Assembly (NCBI RefSeq): GCF_944324935.1
Contig: NZ_CALUYG010000009.1
Location: 1 to 63,513, forward strand
Reading direction: 5' to 3'
DNA: 63,513 bases
Source of the DNA: an uncultured Desulfovibrio sp.
Lineage (GTDB): Bacteria; Desulfobacterota; Desulfovibrionia; Desulfovibrionales; Desulfovibrionaceae
Shown here: positions 52,669 to 60,738 of the stretch, piece after piece
Layout of the letters: the number at the start of each line of letters is the position of its first letter
How positions within the stretch are numbered: the stretch's first letter is position 1
Notes under the pieces: generated by a model
The model's input: only the letters and a program-made list of their open reading frames with translations
The model's database searches: none
What the model was told of the DNA's origin: nothing
Made by a program: the position numbers and the translations under genes

Positions 52669-53040
52669 ATGGATGTCTTTCTTGCCGCATGCAAAAAAAT
52701 TTTCGGCTGCGCCATGCTGTTCAGCCTGTTCATCAACATCCTGCGGCTGACGTTTTCCATCCACATGCTTCAGGTCTACGACAGGGTGCTGACAAGCTGC
52801 AATGTGTCCACGCTTGTCGTCATCGCCCTTGCAGCCGTGGTGGCGCTGATGACGCTGGCTGTCCTGGAATGGATACGCTCCCGCCTGCTTATCCGCACCG
52901 GAGTGGAATTTGAGCGCATGCTGAGCTTTCCCGTGCTGGACGCCGAATTGCGCATGGCTTCGGCGCTGCATAAGCGACCGGATCAGGGAGAGATACGCGG
53001 TGTGCAGACCTTGCGTGGCAGATTGTCAAACGAAAGTTGA
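52669..53040 (+). pseudogene. Truncated PrtD-type type I secretion exporter
   Basis: The 123-residue product (MDVFLAACKKIFG ...) is colinear with the N-terminal ~120 residues of the complete exporter at 22.6-24.3 kb. It shares FSLFIN, LTFSI-MLQVYD-VLTS, LEWIRSRLL and GxIRGVQTLR. It then diverges at RLSNES and stops, losing most of the membrane domain and the whole ATPase. The Shine-Dalgarno (agagg) and start are intact. No other type I secretion gene is nearby, so it is a decayed or partly transferred paralogue. It cannot work as a transporter by itself. Confidence 0.82.
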
Positions 53041-53086
53041 CACAAAGAAGACCCCGTCTTCCCCTCCCTCTCACCTGCGCACGCAA

Positions 53087-53114
53087 AGCGGGGCGGCCTT
53101 GCGGCCACCCCGCT
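53087..53114 (-). terminator. Hairpin after mttB
   Basis: Arms 53087-53098 and 53103-53114 pair over 12 bp with one mismatch around a 4-base loop. It lies about 90 bases beyond the mttB stop. On the - strand a short ttt follows. It may end mttB transcription or that of the truncated exporter gene. Confidence 0.5.
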
Positions 53115-53201
53115 GGATTATCCTGAACAGAAGCGGTGCATTCCCGCCTCAGGCTGTACGCTCATGCGGCCGCCACCCTTGCCGGCGGCCGCCGCACCAC
53201 A

Positions 53202-54680
53202 TTACCGGGAGCTTTCCGGCACGCCGTAGTCCCGTTCCGCCGCATTGATGACGGCGCGTACCCGCCTGCGGGCCTCTTCCGACAGCGGTTCCGGCCGCCA
53301 CTCGGCAAGCAGCTTTCTGGCCGCCTCCAGCGCCCGCGCTTCCATATCGAGCGATCCCGCCTCCTTCCAGCGGTCGCGCGTCAGCCGGTCGATAAGTTTG
53401 GGCTTCGACTGGATGTGCATATTCTCGAAGGTATTCATGTGGGAGAGGAAATCCCCGCGCGGACCGACCTCCTTGATCACGTCCACGGACAGGGTCTCGT
53501 CGTTCACCACGATACCGTCCATGCTATACAGCATCATCTCCGCCATTTCCGCGTCCATCAAGAGCTGGCTGTAGCTGATGGTCATCCCCATCTCCAGCAT
53601 GCCGAGACCGTAAATGATGTTGGCACCTGCCAGCATCGGCAGCAGTCCGGTCAGCGTCTTTTCATGGCCGCTCTGGGCATCGCCGCACTTGCTGTCCCCC
53701 TAGCCGCCCGCTGCCCAGGAGGGCAGCTTGTAGTAGCGGGCCATGCAGGCGACGCCGGCGTTGAGCATGGCAAGTTCCGGCGTGCCCACCACCGCCGCGC
53801 CGTAGCGCAGGTCCATGGCTGTGGAGGAGCTTCCGTAAATGAATTTGGCCCCCTTGCGCGTGACCTGCGAAAGCACCAGACCCGCCAGCGCCTCGCAATT
53901 ATGCACCACCAGCGCCCCGGCCAGGTTGACCGGCGTGGAACCGCCGGCCATGCCCATGGACAGCACGTTGACGATGGCCCCGTTGCGGGCGGCCACCATG
54001 ATGACTTCGCAGACGTCGCCGGTGAGCTTCAGCGGGCTGATGGGGCAGGTGTTGAAGGTCACCGGGCAGCGGTTGGCGAAGTCCTCCTCGCCCACCACGG
54101 CCCTGGCCATGTCGATCATGTACTGGGTCAGTTTGCCGTTGCCGCCGCCGGTGAACACATGCTTGGTGGTGTTCATTAGCAGGGCTTCATAATTGTGCAG
54201 CTCGGCCACGGCTTCGGGATAATCCTGCGCCCCGGCCATGCGCTCGCATACCGGTATGACGTCCAGCGCATCCACGAGCCGCGTCAGATCCTCCACGTCC
54301 TTCTTGGTGGAATTGCGCAGTTCGCCGCTTTCCGGGTCCACGATATAGACGGCTTCGCCGAAGTTGGTGAAGACAACCCGCCTCCCGTCCATCATCACAT
54401 CCCTGTCCGGCGTGCGCCCCGGCAGCGTCAGCACCTCGGGCGCACTGGCCACGGCCTCAGCCACCAGCCATTGCGGGATGCGTACCAGATCCTCGTCATA
54501 GACGCTGGCGCCCGCCTGTACGAGCAGCTCGCGCGCCTCCGGCGAGCCGATGAGCACGCCTGTGGTCTCGAGGATCTCAAGGGTAGCCCGATGGATGGCG
54601 TCCATCTCGTCCTGCGTGAACATGTTGAGACGCAATCCGCCGCTGGCAAGGCTACCGGCCTGTTTCCAGCGTTGTGCCAT
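53202..54680 (-). CDS. mttB: Trimethylamine:corrinoid methyltransferase MttB with in-frame pyrrolysine codon
   Basis: Reading through the in-frame TAG at 53702-53700 gives a 492-residue MttB: an N-terminal part (326 residues, ending YYKLPSWAAGG), Pyl at residue 327, then GDSKCGDAQSGHEKTLTGLL and the C-terminal LAGANIIYGLGMLEMGMTISYSQLL. Length and amber position match archaeal MttB, where Pyl attacks trimethylamine and the methyl group passes to a corrinoid protein. AGGAGG lies 5 bases before ATG 54680. The second half has no other start with a ribosome site. It ends in TAA. No corrinoid-protein gene is adjacent in the window. Confidence 0.93.
53700..53702 (-). other. Amber codon decoded as pyrrolysine
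   Basis: The TAG sits between WAAGG and GDSK of MttB. The Asn of the non-Pyl paralogue (LPTRFMAGNTDAK, residue 321) aligns with it. pylB, pylC and pylD are 7-10 kb away on the same strand. The same gene ends with TAA, so termination and Pyl insertion use different codons here. Confidence 0.9.
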
Positions 54681-54746
54681 GTGAGCCTCCTTTTTTCGAG
54701 CCTGTCTGCCGGGACCAGGGACTGGATGCCGGCCTTTGTTCTTTGA

Positions 54747-54789
54747 TATATGTGATAGAAAAAAATTTCAATCAAAAATATTTTTGATT
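54747..54789 (-). promoter_or_regulatory. Predicted mttB promoter with overlapping 20-bp palindrome
   Basis: On the - strand TTGATT (54775-54770) is followed 17 bases later by CATATA (54752-54747), 67 bases before the mttB start. A perfect 20-bp palindrome, aatcaaaaat and its complement (54770-54789), overlaps the -35 box, as expected of a regulator site. Confidence 0.55.
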
Positions 54790-54819
54790 TATTTTTTTCT
54801 CTGACCTTTATGTTATGTG

Positions 54820-54835
54820 AAAAAAATATTTTTTT
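54820..54835. promoter_or_regulatory. AT-rich palindrome in the divergent mttB/BCCT region
   Basis: Seven A, TA and seven T form a perfect 16-bp palindrome. It lies about midway between the mttB promoter and a -10-like tattatataaaa element (about 54855-54866) that may serve the rightward genes. A 12-bp palindrome ttgatatatcaa follows at 54912-54923. The whole 54681-55092 gap is AT-rich and holds no recognised gene. Confidence 0.4.
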
Positions 54836-55092
54836 AAAGTAAATAATTTCAGCATATTATATAAAAGCACCAAAAACACCCCTTACATACGCTTGCTTCC
54901 GTTTTGGGCAATTGATATATCAAAAAAAATAAAAAAATATCTCATGGAAAAGGAGGTATCCGCGTGGCAAGCCCCCCCCACAGCAAATCGTCCCGCCGCC
55001 AGCATGGCAAGGACGTTACGACATCCGTCAACGGCAGACGTCCCGGCGCAGCGGCGGGCATGCCGCAACCCGCAGCACGCTCAGGAGAAAAT

Positions 55093-56613
55093 ATGCATAC
55101 CGTGACCAGCGCCCGGAAACCAGGCCTGTTCGGCCTCGTCGATCATAAGTTGTTCTGGCCCTCCCTGTTGGTGTTCATCGCCATCCTGATCTTTGCCCTT
55201 GTCGCCCCGGCGACGTGCGGCGCCTTCTTTGCCTCCATCCAGCAATTCGTCCTGACCAATTTCAGCTGGCTTATCCTTGCCGTCGGCGCGGCGGCCATCC
55301 TGTTCTCCCTCTGGATGCTGCTGAACAGGCCCTTCGGCCAGATCCGGCTGGGCGGAAAGGACTGCAAACCCGAATTTTCCTTTTACGCCTGGGTCAGCAT
55401 GCTGTTCTGTGCCGGCCTGGGGACAGGTTTCGTCATTTTCGGGGCGGCTGAACCGCTGTACCACCTCTACAGCGCCCCGACCATTATCGACGCCGTGCCC
55501 GAGGCCATCCGCCTTGCCGTGGTCAACTGGGGACTTTTCGGCTGGCCGCTGTTCTGCACGGCGGGCTGGGCCATAGGCTATGCCGCCTACCGCTACAAGA
55601 AGCCCCTGCGTACCTCCACCGGCCTGTACGGCATCCTTGGTGAACGCTGCAACGACACCCTGATCAGCAAGATTGTTGACGTGCTGGCCGGCGTGGCCAT
55701 GATGATCGGCCTGGGCGTGGCCTCCATCACCTTTGCCCTCAAGCTGCTTTTCGGCATCGAGCTCGGCCCTGTTGGGCAGTTTGCCGTCATGCTGGGCCTC
55801 ATCGTCATCTATATCCTCAGTTCCGCGTCGGGCATCGCCAAGGGCATGCGCCTGTTCAGCGAATCCACCGGCTATCTTGCCCTCTTTCTGCTGGTGGCTG
55901 TGCTCTTCCTCGGCAATACGCCCATCACCTACTCGCTGAACATGCTGTTGCAGGTCACGGGCGAATTTCTGTTCCGCCTGCCGCAAAACCTCTTCTGGGC
56001 CGACGCCACCCAGATCGCTCCCCGTCCCTGGTCGGGGACCTGGTTCATCTTCTACATCCTCTGGAACATGTCCTATGTGCCCTTTACCGGCGGCTTCATC
56101 GCGCGCATCTCGCGTGGCCGCACCATGCGGGAATTCGTCTTCGGAACGGCCATCGTCCCCATCATCATGTGCCTGCTGTGGTTCACCATCTGGGGCAGCA
56201 ACGCCTGTTTCGAACAGCTCTCCGGCTATCAGCCCATGTGGCAGGTGGTGAAGGAAAATCCCGAGCAGGCGCTGTACATGCTGCTCGGTTCCTTCCCCTT
56301 CGGCTCCGTGCTCTGCTTCGTTGCCTTCATCTGCTTCTGCGGCTTCGCCATCACCACCGCTGACGCCGCCTCGCACTTCATCGCGCGGCAGGTGGCTCCG
56401 GGCGAAGAGCACTCCAGCCTCGCCATGCGCGTTCTCTGGGGCTGCGTCATCGGCATGACCGGCATCATCTTCCAGGTGAGCGGCGGATTTTCGGCCATCA
56501 AGTCGCTGGCCATCTCCGGCGGGACGCTCTTCGTCCTCGTTATGATCGCCTACATTATCTCCATCTGGCGTATGATGCATGCCGACTTTCCCACCAGCGA
56601 AGGCCGTTCCTGA
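55093..56613 (+). CDS. BCCT-family betaine/choline/carnitine carrier
   Basis: This 506-residue carrier has twelve predicted membrane helices, the substrate-site motif CAGLGTGFVIFGAAEPLYHL and the signature WNMSYVPFTGGFIARISRGRTMREF. BCCT carriers import quaternary ammonium compounds such as glycine betaine, carnitine or choline. ATG 55093 (caggag 5 bases upstream) gives a normal short N-terminus. GTG 54964, with a perfect AGGAGG 7 bases upstream, is in frame and would add 43 residues that look non-native. The methyltransferase gene 51 bases downstream suggests uptake for demethylation rather than osmoprotection. Confidence 0.92.
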   Translation: MHTVTSARKPGLFGLVDHKLFWPSLLVFIAILIFALVAPATCGAFFASIQQFVLTNFSWLILAVGAAAILFSLWMLLNRPFGQIRLGGKDCKPEFSFYAWVSMLFCAGLGTGFVIFGAAEPLYHLYSAPTIIDAVPEAIRLAVVNWGLFGWPLFCTAGWAIGYAAYRYKKPLRTSTGLYGILGERCNDTLISKIVDVLAGVAMMIGLGVASITFALKLLFGIELGPVGQFAVMLGLIVIYILSSASGIAKGMRLFSESTGYLALFLLVAVLFLGNTPITYSLNMLLQVTGEFLFRLPQNLFWADATQIAPRPWSGTWFIFYILWNMSYVPFTGGFIARISRGRTMREFVFGTAIVPIIMCLLWFTIWGSNACFEQLSGYQPMWQVVKENPEQALYMLLGSFPFGSVLCFVAFICFCGFAITTADAASHFIARQVAPGEEHSSLAMRVLWGCVIGMTGIIFQVSGGFSAIKSLAISGGTLFVLVMIAYIISIWRMMHADFPTSEGRS

Positions 56614-56664
56614 TCACGAAAAACTGCAACAACCGACGCAGCCAGCGTACGGGAGGGAAACGTA

Positions 56665-58104
56665 ATGAGGTACTTCAACAGGGAATTCAAGGTACTGACG
56701 GATCAGCAGCTCGAGCGAGTCCATGCGCTGACGCTGGAGGTCCTGGAGCGCAAGGGCGTCCTCTTCCATTCGGAGGCGGCCCGTGCCCTGCTGGCACGCC
56801 ACGGGGCACGGGTGGACGGAGAATGCATCCGCCTTTCCCCTTCGCAGGTGGAAGCGGCTCTGGCGCAATGCCCGCCGCGTTTCCTCTGGCAGGCGCGCGA
56901 CAGCCGGAAGAGCCTGCTGGTCGGCGACGGACAGGACGGCGTACTGGTCATGCAGGATCACGGGCCGGTTTTCGTGCAGGAGCGCAGCGGCACGCGGCGG
57001 CTGGGCACGCTCGACGATGTCGTCAACTTCTACAAGCTGGGCCAGACAAGCTCCGTGACCCGCATCGTGGGGCAGTGCACCGTCGATCCGCATGAACTGG
57101 ACGACTCGCCCGCCAAACACACGCGCATCACCCATGAACTGCTGCGGTACACGGACAAGCCCATCCTCTCCTGGCCGCAGATGAGCGACCGGGCCACGCA
57201 GGATATTTTCCGCATGGTGGAGATGGTCATGGGCGAGGGGTATCTTGCCCGCAACCACTTCCTGACGGCATCGGTCTGTGCGCTCTCGCCCCTGCAATAT
57301 GCGCAGGAATCCGCGGACACCATCATCGCCTATGCCCGGGCCGGTCAGCCCGTCCTCCTGCTCACCGCGCCCATGAACGGCGTCAGCGCGCCCATCGGCG
57401 ACGTGGCCTCCCTGGTCATGCAGAATGCCGAGATCCTCGCGGGGCTCGTCCTGGCGCAGGTCGTCACGCCGGGCATCCCCGTCATCTACGGCATCGGGAC
57501 CTATGCTTCCGACCTGCGCACCGGCGCTTTCGTCACCGGCTCGCCGGACTCCAAACTGGTCGACAGGGCGGCCTTGCAACTGGCGCAGACGCTCTACCGC
57601 CTGCCCACCCGCTTCATGGCGGGCAATACCGATGCCAAGATCCCCGACATCCAGGCCGGCTACGAGACCATGCAGAACTATGTCCTGCTGCTCATGGGCG
57701 GGACGCACATGATCAACGAATGCCTCGGCATCCTTGACGGCATGATGGCCGTTTCCTACGAAAAGTACATCATCGACGAAGAGATGCTGCGCAGGACGGA
57801 CCGCATGATGCGCGGCCTCGACACTGGCGAGACCGCCTTCGACATCAGCGACCTGCTGGATTCCCCGCACGGCGAGTCCTTCCTCATGCGGGAAAGCACG
57901 CTGGCCGCCTGCGGCAGGCAGTGGCTGCCGGATGTGGCCTGCTGGAGCGGCTACGACGCCTGGGAAGCCGACGGCAGGCCGGACATCCTGGACCGGGCGG
58001 CCGAACTGTGCGCCCGCCGTCTTCAGGATGCCCCGGACGACCTGCTGGGCAGTGATCTGAACCGGGCGCTGACCGCCTTTACGGAAAAGTCCTCCGTCGC
58101 CTGA
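56665..58104 (+). CDS. Non-pyrrolysine MttB-family quaternary-amine methyltransferase (MtgB-like)
   Basis: This 479-residue MttB-superfamily member has no internal amber codon. At the Pyl position it has Asn321 (LPTRFMAGNTDAK). Such members in anaerobes demethylate glycine betaine (MtgB), proline betaine (MtpB) or carnitine (MtcB), passing the methyl group to a corrinoid protein. Start: gggagggaaacgta then ATG. Pairing with a BCCT carrier favours a quaternary amine substrate; which one cannot be told. A strong terminator follows. Confidence 0.88.
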   Translation: MRYFNREFKVLTDQQLERVHALTLEVLERKGVLFHSEAARALLARHGARVDGECIRLSPSQVEAALAQCPPRFLWQARDSRKSLLVGDGQDGVLVMQDHGPVFVQERSGTRRLGTLDDVVNFYKLGQTSSVTRIVGQCTVDPHELDDSPAKHTRITHELLRYTDKPILSWPQMSDRATQDIFRMVEMVMGEGYLARNHFLTASVCALSPLQYAQESADTIIAYARAGQPVLLLTAPMNGVSAPIGDVASLVMQNAEILAGLVLAQVVTPGIPVIYGIGTYASDLRTGAFVTGSPDSKLVDRAALQLAQTLYRLPTRFMAGNTDAKIPDIQAGYETMQNYVLLLMGGTHMINECLGILDGMMAVSYEKYIIDEEMLRRTDRMMRGLDTGETAFDISDLLDSPHGESFLMRESTLAACGRQWLPDVACWSGYDAWEADGRPDILDRAAELCARRLQDAPDDLLGSDLNRALTAFTEKSSVA

Positions 58105-58128
58105 ACGATATGACGCCCTCCTTATGCC

Positions 58129-58168
58129 GGACTCCTCCCGCGGCTTTGCCACGGGAGGAGTCCTTTTT
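58129..58168 (+). terminator. Rho-independent terminator after the BCCT-methyltransferase unit
   Basis: ggactcctcccg (58129-58140) pairs perfectly with cgggaggagtcc (58152-58163) around an 11-base loop, followed by ttttt (58164-58168). The convergent ABC transporter operon ends 58 bases further on. Confidence 0.88.
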
Positions 58169-58225
58169 GCGTCCGACCCGGGACGGACAAAGGAGCGATG
58201 GCGGGGAGAAGCGGGAGGATGGGCC

Positions 58226-58966
58226 TCAGCCCCGCACGCTGTCCGCCAGCATGCGGCGCAACGTGGTTCGTGCCGCCGCCAGGCGGGGGTCCTCCGGCGC
58301 GCGCGGCTGCGGGAGCGGCGGGACATATGAGGCCGTGATCCCCCTGCCTGCCGCGAGGACATGCACCGTATCCGCCAGCCGGCAGGCCTCGTCCACGTCA
58401 TGGCTGACCAGCAGCATGGTCTGTCCGCTTTGCGCTCGCAGATCCAGTAGCAGACGCTGCATGCGGCCCCGCGTCAACGCATCCAGCGCGGCAAAGGGCT
58501 CGTCCAGCAGCAGGAGGCGCGGCCGCAGGGCAAGGGCGCGAGCCAGCGCCGCCCGCTGCCGCATGCCGCCGGACAGGGCCGACGGCAGCGCCTTCGCCTT
58601 TTCGGCAAGGCCGACGGCGTCCAGCAGGCGGGCGACCCTCTCCCGCCGTTCGGCGGCGGGCAGCCCGGCGGCCCGCAGGCCGAATCCCACGTTTTCCGCC
58701 ACGCTGAGCCAGGGAAAGAGCGTATCCTCCTGAAAGAGCAGCAAGCGTTCCGGCCCGGGCCCGGCGCAGGGCCGGCCGTCCAGCAGGATGTCGCCGCCGT
58801 CCGGCGGCAGCAGGCCCGCCAGCAGACGCAGCAGCGTGGTCTTGCCGCAGCCGCTTTCGCCGATGAGGACCGTCAGACTGCCCGGCGCAAGACAAAGATC
58901 CGTCGGCGGCAATATCGTTTGCCCGGCAAAGGACTTGTGGAGGGAACGGCAGACCAGCAGAGACAT
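58226..58966 (-). CDS. NitT/TauT-type ABC transporter ATPase in the pyl operon
   Basis: This 246-residue ATPase has Walker A GESGCGKTT (about residues 36-44), Q-loop FQEDTLFPWL, signature LSGGMRQRAALARAL, Walker B LLLLDEPFAALD and H-loop VSHDVDEA. It is closest in pattern to the SsuB/TauB/NrtD group that energises uptake of sulfonates, nitrate, taurine or pyrimidines. The start at 58966 shares its A with the permease stop (TGATG), so the two are coupled. It is the last gene of the pyl operon. Confidence 0.9.
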   Translation of the reverse strand: MSLLVCRSLHKSFAGQTILPPTDLCLAPGSLTVLIGESGCGKTTLLRLLAGLLPPDGGDILLDGRPCAGPGPERLLLFQEDTLFPWLSVAENVGFGLRAAGLPAAERRERVARLLDAVGLAEKAKALPSALSGGMRQRAALARALALRPRLLLLDEPFAALDALTRGRMQRLLLDLRAQSGQTMLLVSHDVDEACRLADTVHVLAAGRGITASYVPPLPQPRAPEDPRLAAARTTLRRMLADSVRG

Positions 58967-59745
58967 CAGCGCACCATCCCGGGCAGACGGCGCAACAGCA
59001 GGAGGAGCACCCGGTCGCAGGCGGCGCCGAGGCAGGCGATGCAGACGATGCCGCAGATCAGCAGGTCCGCCTGACCGTTCATGCGCGCATCCATGATGCG
59101 TGCCCCAAGTCCGTCGGGAACGCCGGTCAGCTCGCCCAGCACAAGGTAGGCGAAGCTGAAGCCCAGCGCCACCCGCAGGCCGGCGGCCAGCTGCGGCATG
59201 GCCCAGGGCAGGACGACGCGCCGGAACACGGCGGCACGAGACAGGCCGAGCATCCGTCCGGTCGCCGTCAGGCTGGACGGCACGGAGGCCGCTCCGGCGG
59301 CCGCGCTGAAATAGACCGGGAAAAAGGCCGCCAGCGCGATAAGCGTCACTGTGGCCACAAAGCCGATGCCGCACCAGAGGATGACCAGCGGCAGCCAGCT
59401 TATGCCCGGGACGGCCCGGATGCCGTTCAGGCTTGGGGCGAGCAGGCGCTCCGCCCATGCGCAGCGGCCCGCCAGCAGGCCCAGCGGGATGGCCGGGATC
59501 GCCGCCAGCGCGTAGCCGCAGGCCACCCGGCCGAGGCTGGCGGCGGCATCCGGCCAGAAGCAGCCGCTCCAGCCGGCGTTTTTCGTGGTATTCATGCCCA
59601 GATAGGCGGTCAGCGTCTCCAGTACGCGCCAGGGCGACGGCAGCAGCCAGTCCGGTACGAGGGCCAGACCGCAGACGCCGGCCCAGCCCCCGAGCAGCAG
59701 CAGGGGCAGCAGCCAGGGCAGCAGATGGATCGCCGTCCAGCGCAT
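58966..59745 (-). CDS. NitT/TauT-type ABC transporter permease in the pyl operon
   Basis: This 259-residue BPD-type permease has six predicted helices and an EAA-like loop (LGLSRAAVFRRVVLPWAMPQLAAGLRVALGFSFAYLVLGEL, about residues 170-210). It pairs with the ATPase and binding-protein genes on either side. It starts 3 bases after the binding-protein stop. Substrate is unknown. Confidence 0.9.
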   Translation of the reverse strand: MRWTAIHLLPWLLPLLLLGGWAGVCGLALVPDWLLPSPWRVLETLTAYLGMNTTKNAGWSGCFWPDAAASLGRVACGYALAAIPAIPLGLLAGRCAWAERLLAPSLNGIRAVPGISWLPLVILWCGIGFVATVTLIALAAFFPVYFSAAAGAASVPSSLTATGRMLGLSRAAVFRRVVLPWAMPQLAAGLRVALGFSFAYLVLGELTGVPDGLGARIMDARMNGQADLLICGIVCIACLGAACDRVLLLLLRRLPGMVR

Positions 59746-59748
59746 GGA

Positions 59749-60738
59749 TCAGCGCGCCTTTGGGGCCGGAGCGTCGGTGGACGGCGCTCGCAGGGCATCC
59801 ACGAACCGGGTATCGACCAGTCCGGCATAGTCCGGTTCCCGCGTGATGAGCCCCAGCGCCTTCATGCGCGCCCCCAGCGCGGCCAGCCGCCACAGGAAGC
59901 GTGCGTCCATGTCCCAGGTCAGTTCCATATTGGGCGCGGCCTGGGTCAGCAGGTCCTCTTCCAGGCCGGTCAGCCGGGCGGCGGCGGCCAGCCAGCGCCG
60001 CGAATCCGCGCGCAGGCGCTCCGTGGCCCGCTTGTGCGCGGCCACCATGCGCTGTACCCGCGCCGGATCACGGGCAATGAGCTCCCTGTGTACCAGCAGG
60101 CCGCTGTTGATGGTACCGATGCTGTCGTCAAAGTAGGGATAGGCCAGGATGCGTCCCACGCCCCGCCGCACGGCCTGCGTGGGCAGCGGCTCGCCGGACA
60201 GGTAGGCGTCCGCGTCGCCGCGGGCCAGGGCCGTATTCATATCAAAAAAATCCACGCGCAGGAGCCGCACATCCCGCTCCGCATCCAGTCCGTGCCGGCG
60301 CAGCAGCTCCCGCAAGAGCACCTCATGCATGGTCCCCGGCACATAGGCGATGCGCTTGCCGCGCAATTGTTCCGGCGTATGTATGCCGCTGTCTCTGCCC
60401 ACCACCAGCGCCGAACACTTGCCGCACAACGAGGCCACGAGCACCACCGGCTCGCCGCGCGCGGCGGCCTGGATGGCCAGCGCGAGCGTGGTCCCGGTCA
60501 TGTCCAGACTGCCCGCCAGCAGGGCGGCCTTCTGGTCGGCGGGGTTGGTGAAGGGAAAAACGCGCACCGTGACGTCGTTCCCCGCAACGTCGGCAAAGGC
60601 GTACGGCTGGATGGTCTGCGCGGTCTTCCAGGTGCCCAGCCGCCAGGTCTCCGCCCGTGCCCCCACCGCCGTCGCCAGCAGAAAGAGCGCGCAGACGAAC
60701 GCGGCAAGGCCGGACTGCAACAGGCGACCGGATATCAC
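59749..60738 (-). CDS. NitT/TauT-type periplasmic substrate-binding protein, coupled to pylD
   Basis: This 329-residue protein has a signal peptide (GRLLQSGLAAFVCALFLLATAVGARA) and an NMT1/SsuA-like two-lobe binding fold (ETWRLGTWKTAQTIQPYAFA, then LLAGSLDMTGTTLALAIQAAARGEPVVLVASLCGKCSALVV, LRGKRIAYVPGTMHEVLLRELL). It starts at GTG 60738, with gggagg 5 bases upstream, and overlaps the pylD stop by four bases (GTGA). This tight overlap ties the transporter to Pyl biosynthesis. The ligand could be a Pyl precursor, a methylated amine or a sulfonate; none is shown by the sequence. Confidence 0.85.
   Translation of the reverse strand: MISGRLLQSGLAAFVCALFLLATAVGARAETWRLGTWKTAQTIQPYAFADVAGNDVTVRVFPFTNPADQKAALLAGSLDMTGTTLALAIQAAARGEPVVLVASLCGKCSALVVGRDSGIHTPEQLRGKRIAYVPGTMHEVLLRELLRRHGLDAERDVRLLRVDFFDMNTALARGDADAYLSGEPLPTQAVRRGVGRILAYPYFDDSIGTINSGLLVHRELIARDPARVQRMVAAHKRATERLRADSRRWLAAAARLTGLEEDLLTQAAPNMELTWDMDARFLWRLAALGARMKALGLITREPDYAGLVDTRFVDALRAPSTDAPAPKAR

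Noticed and set aside
53202-53636. Separate small gene for the C-terminal part of MttB
   Set aside because: It is in the same frame as the upstream part, separated only by one TAG and 21 sense codons. It has no ribosome site, and the joined product matches MttB length.
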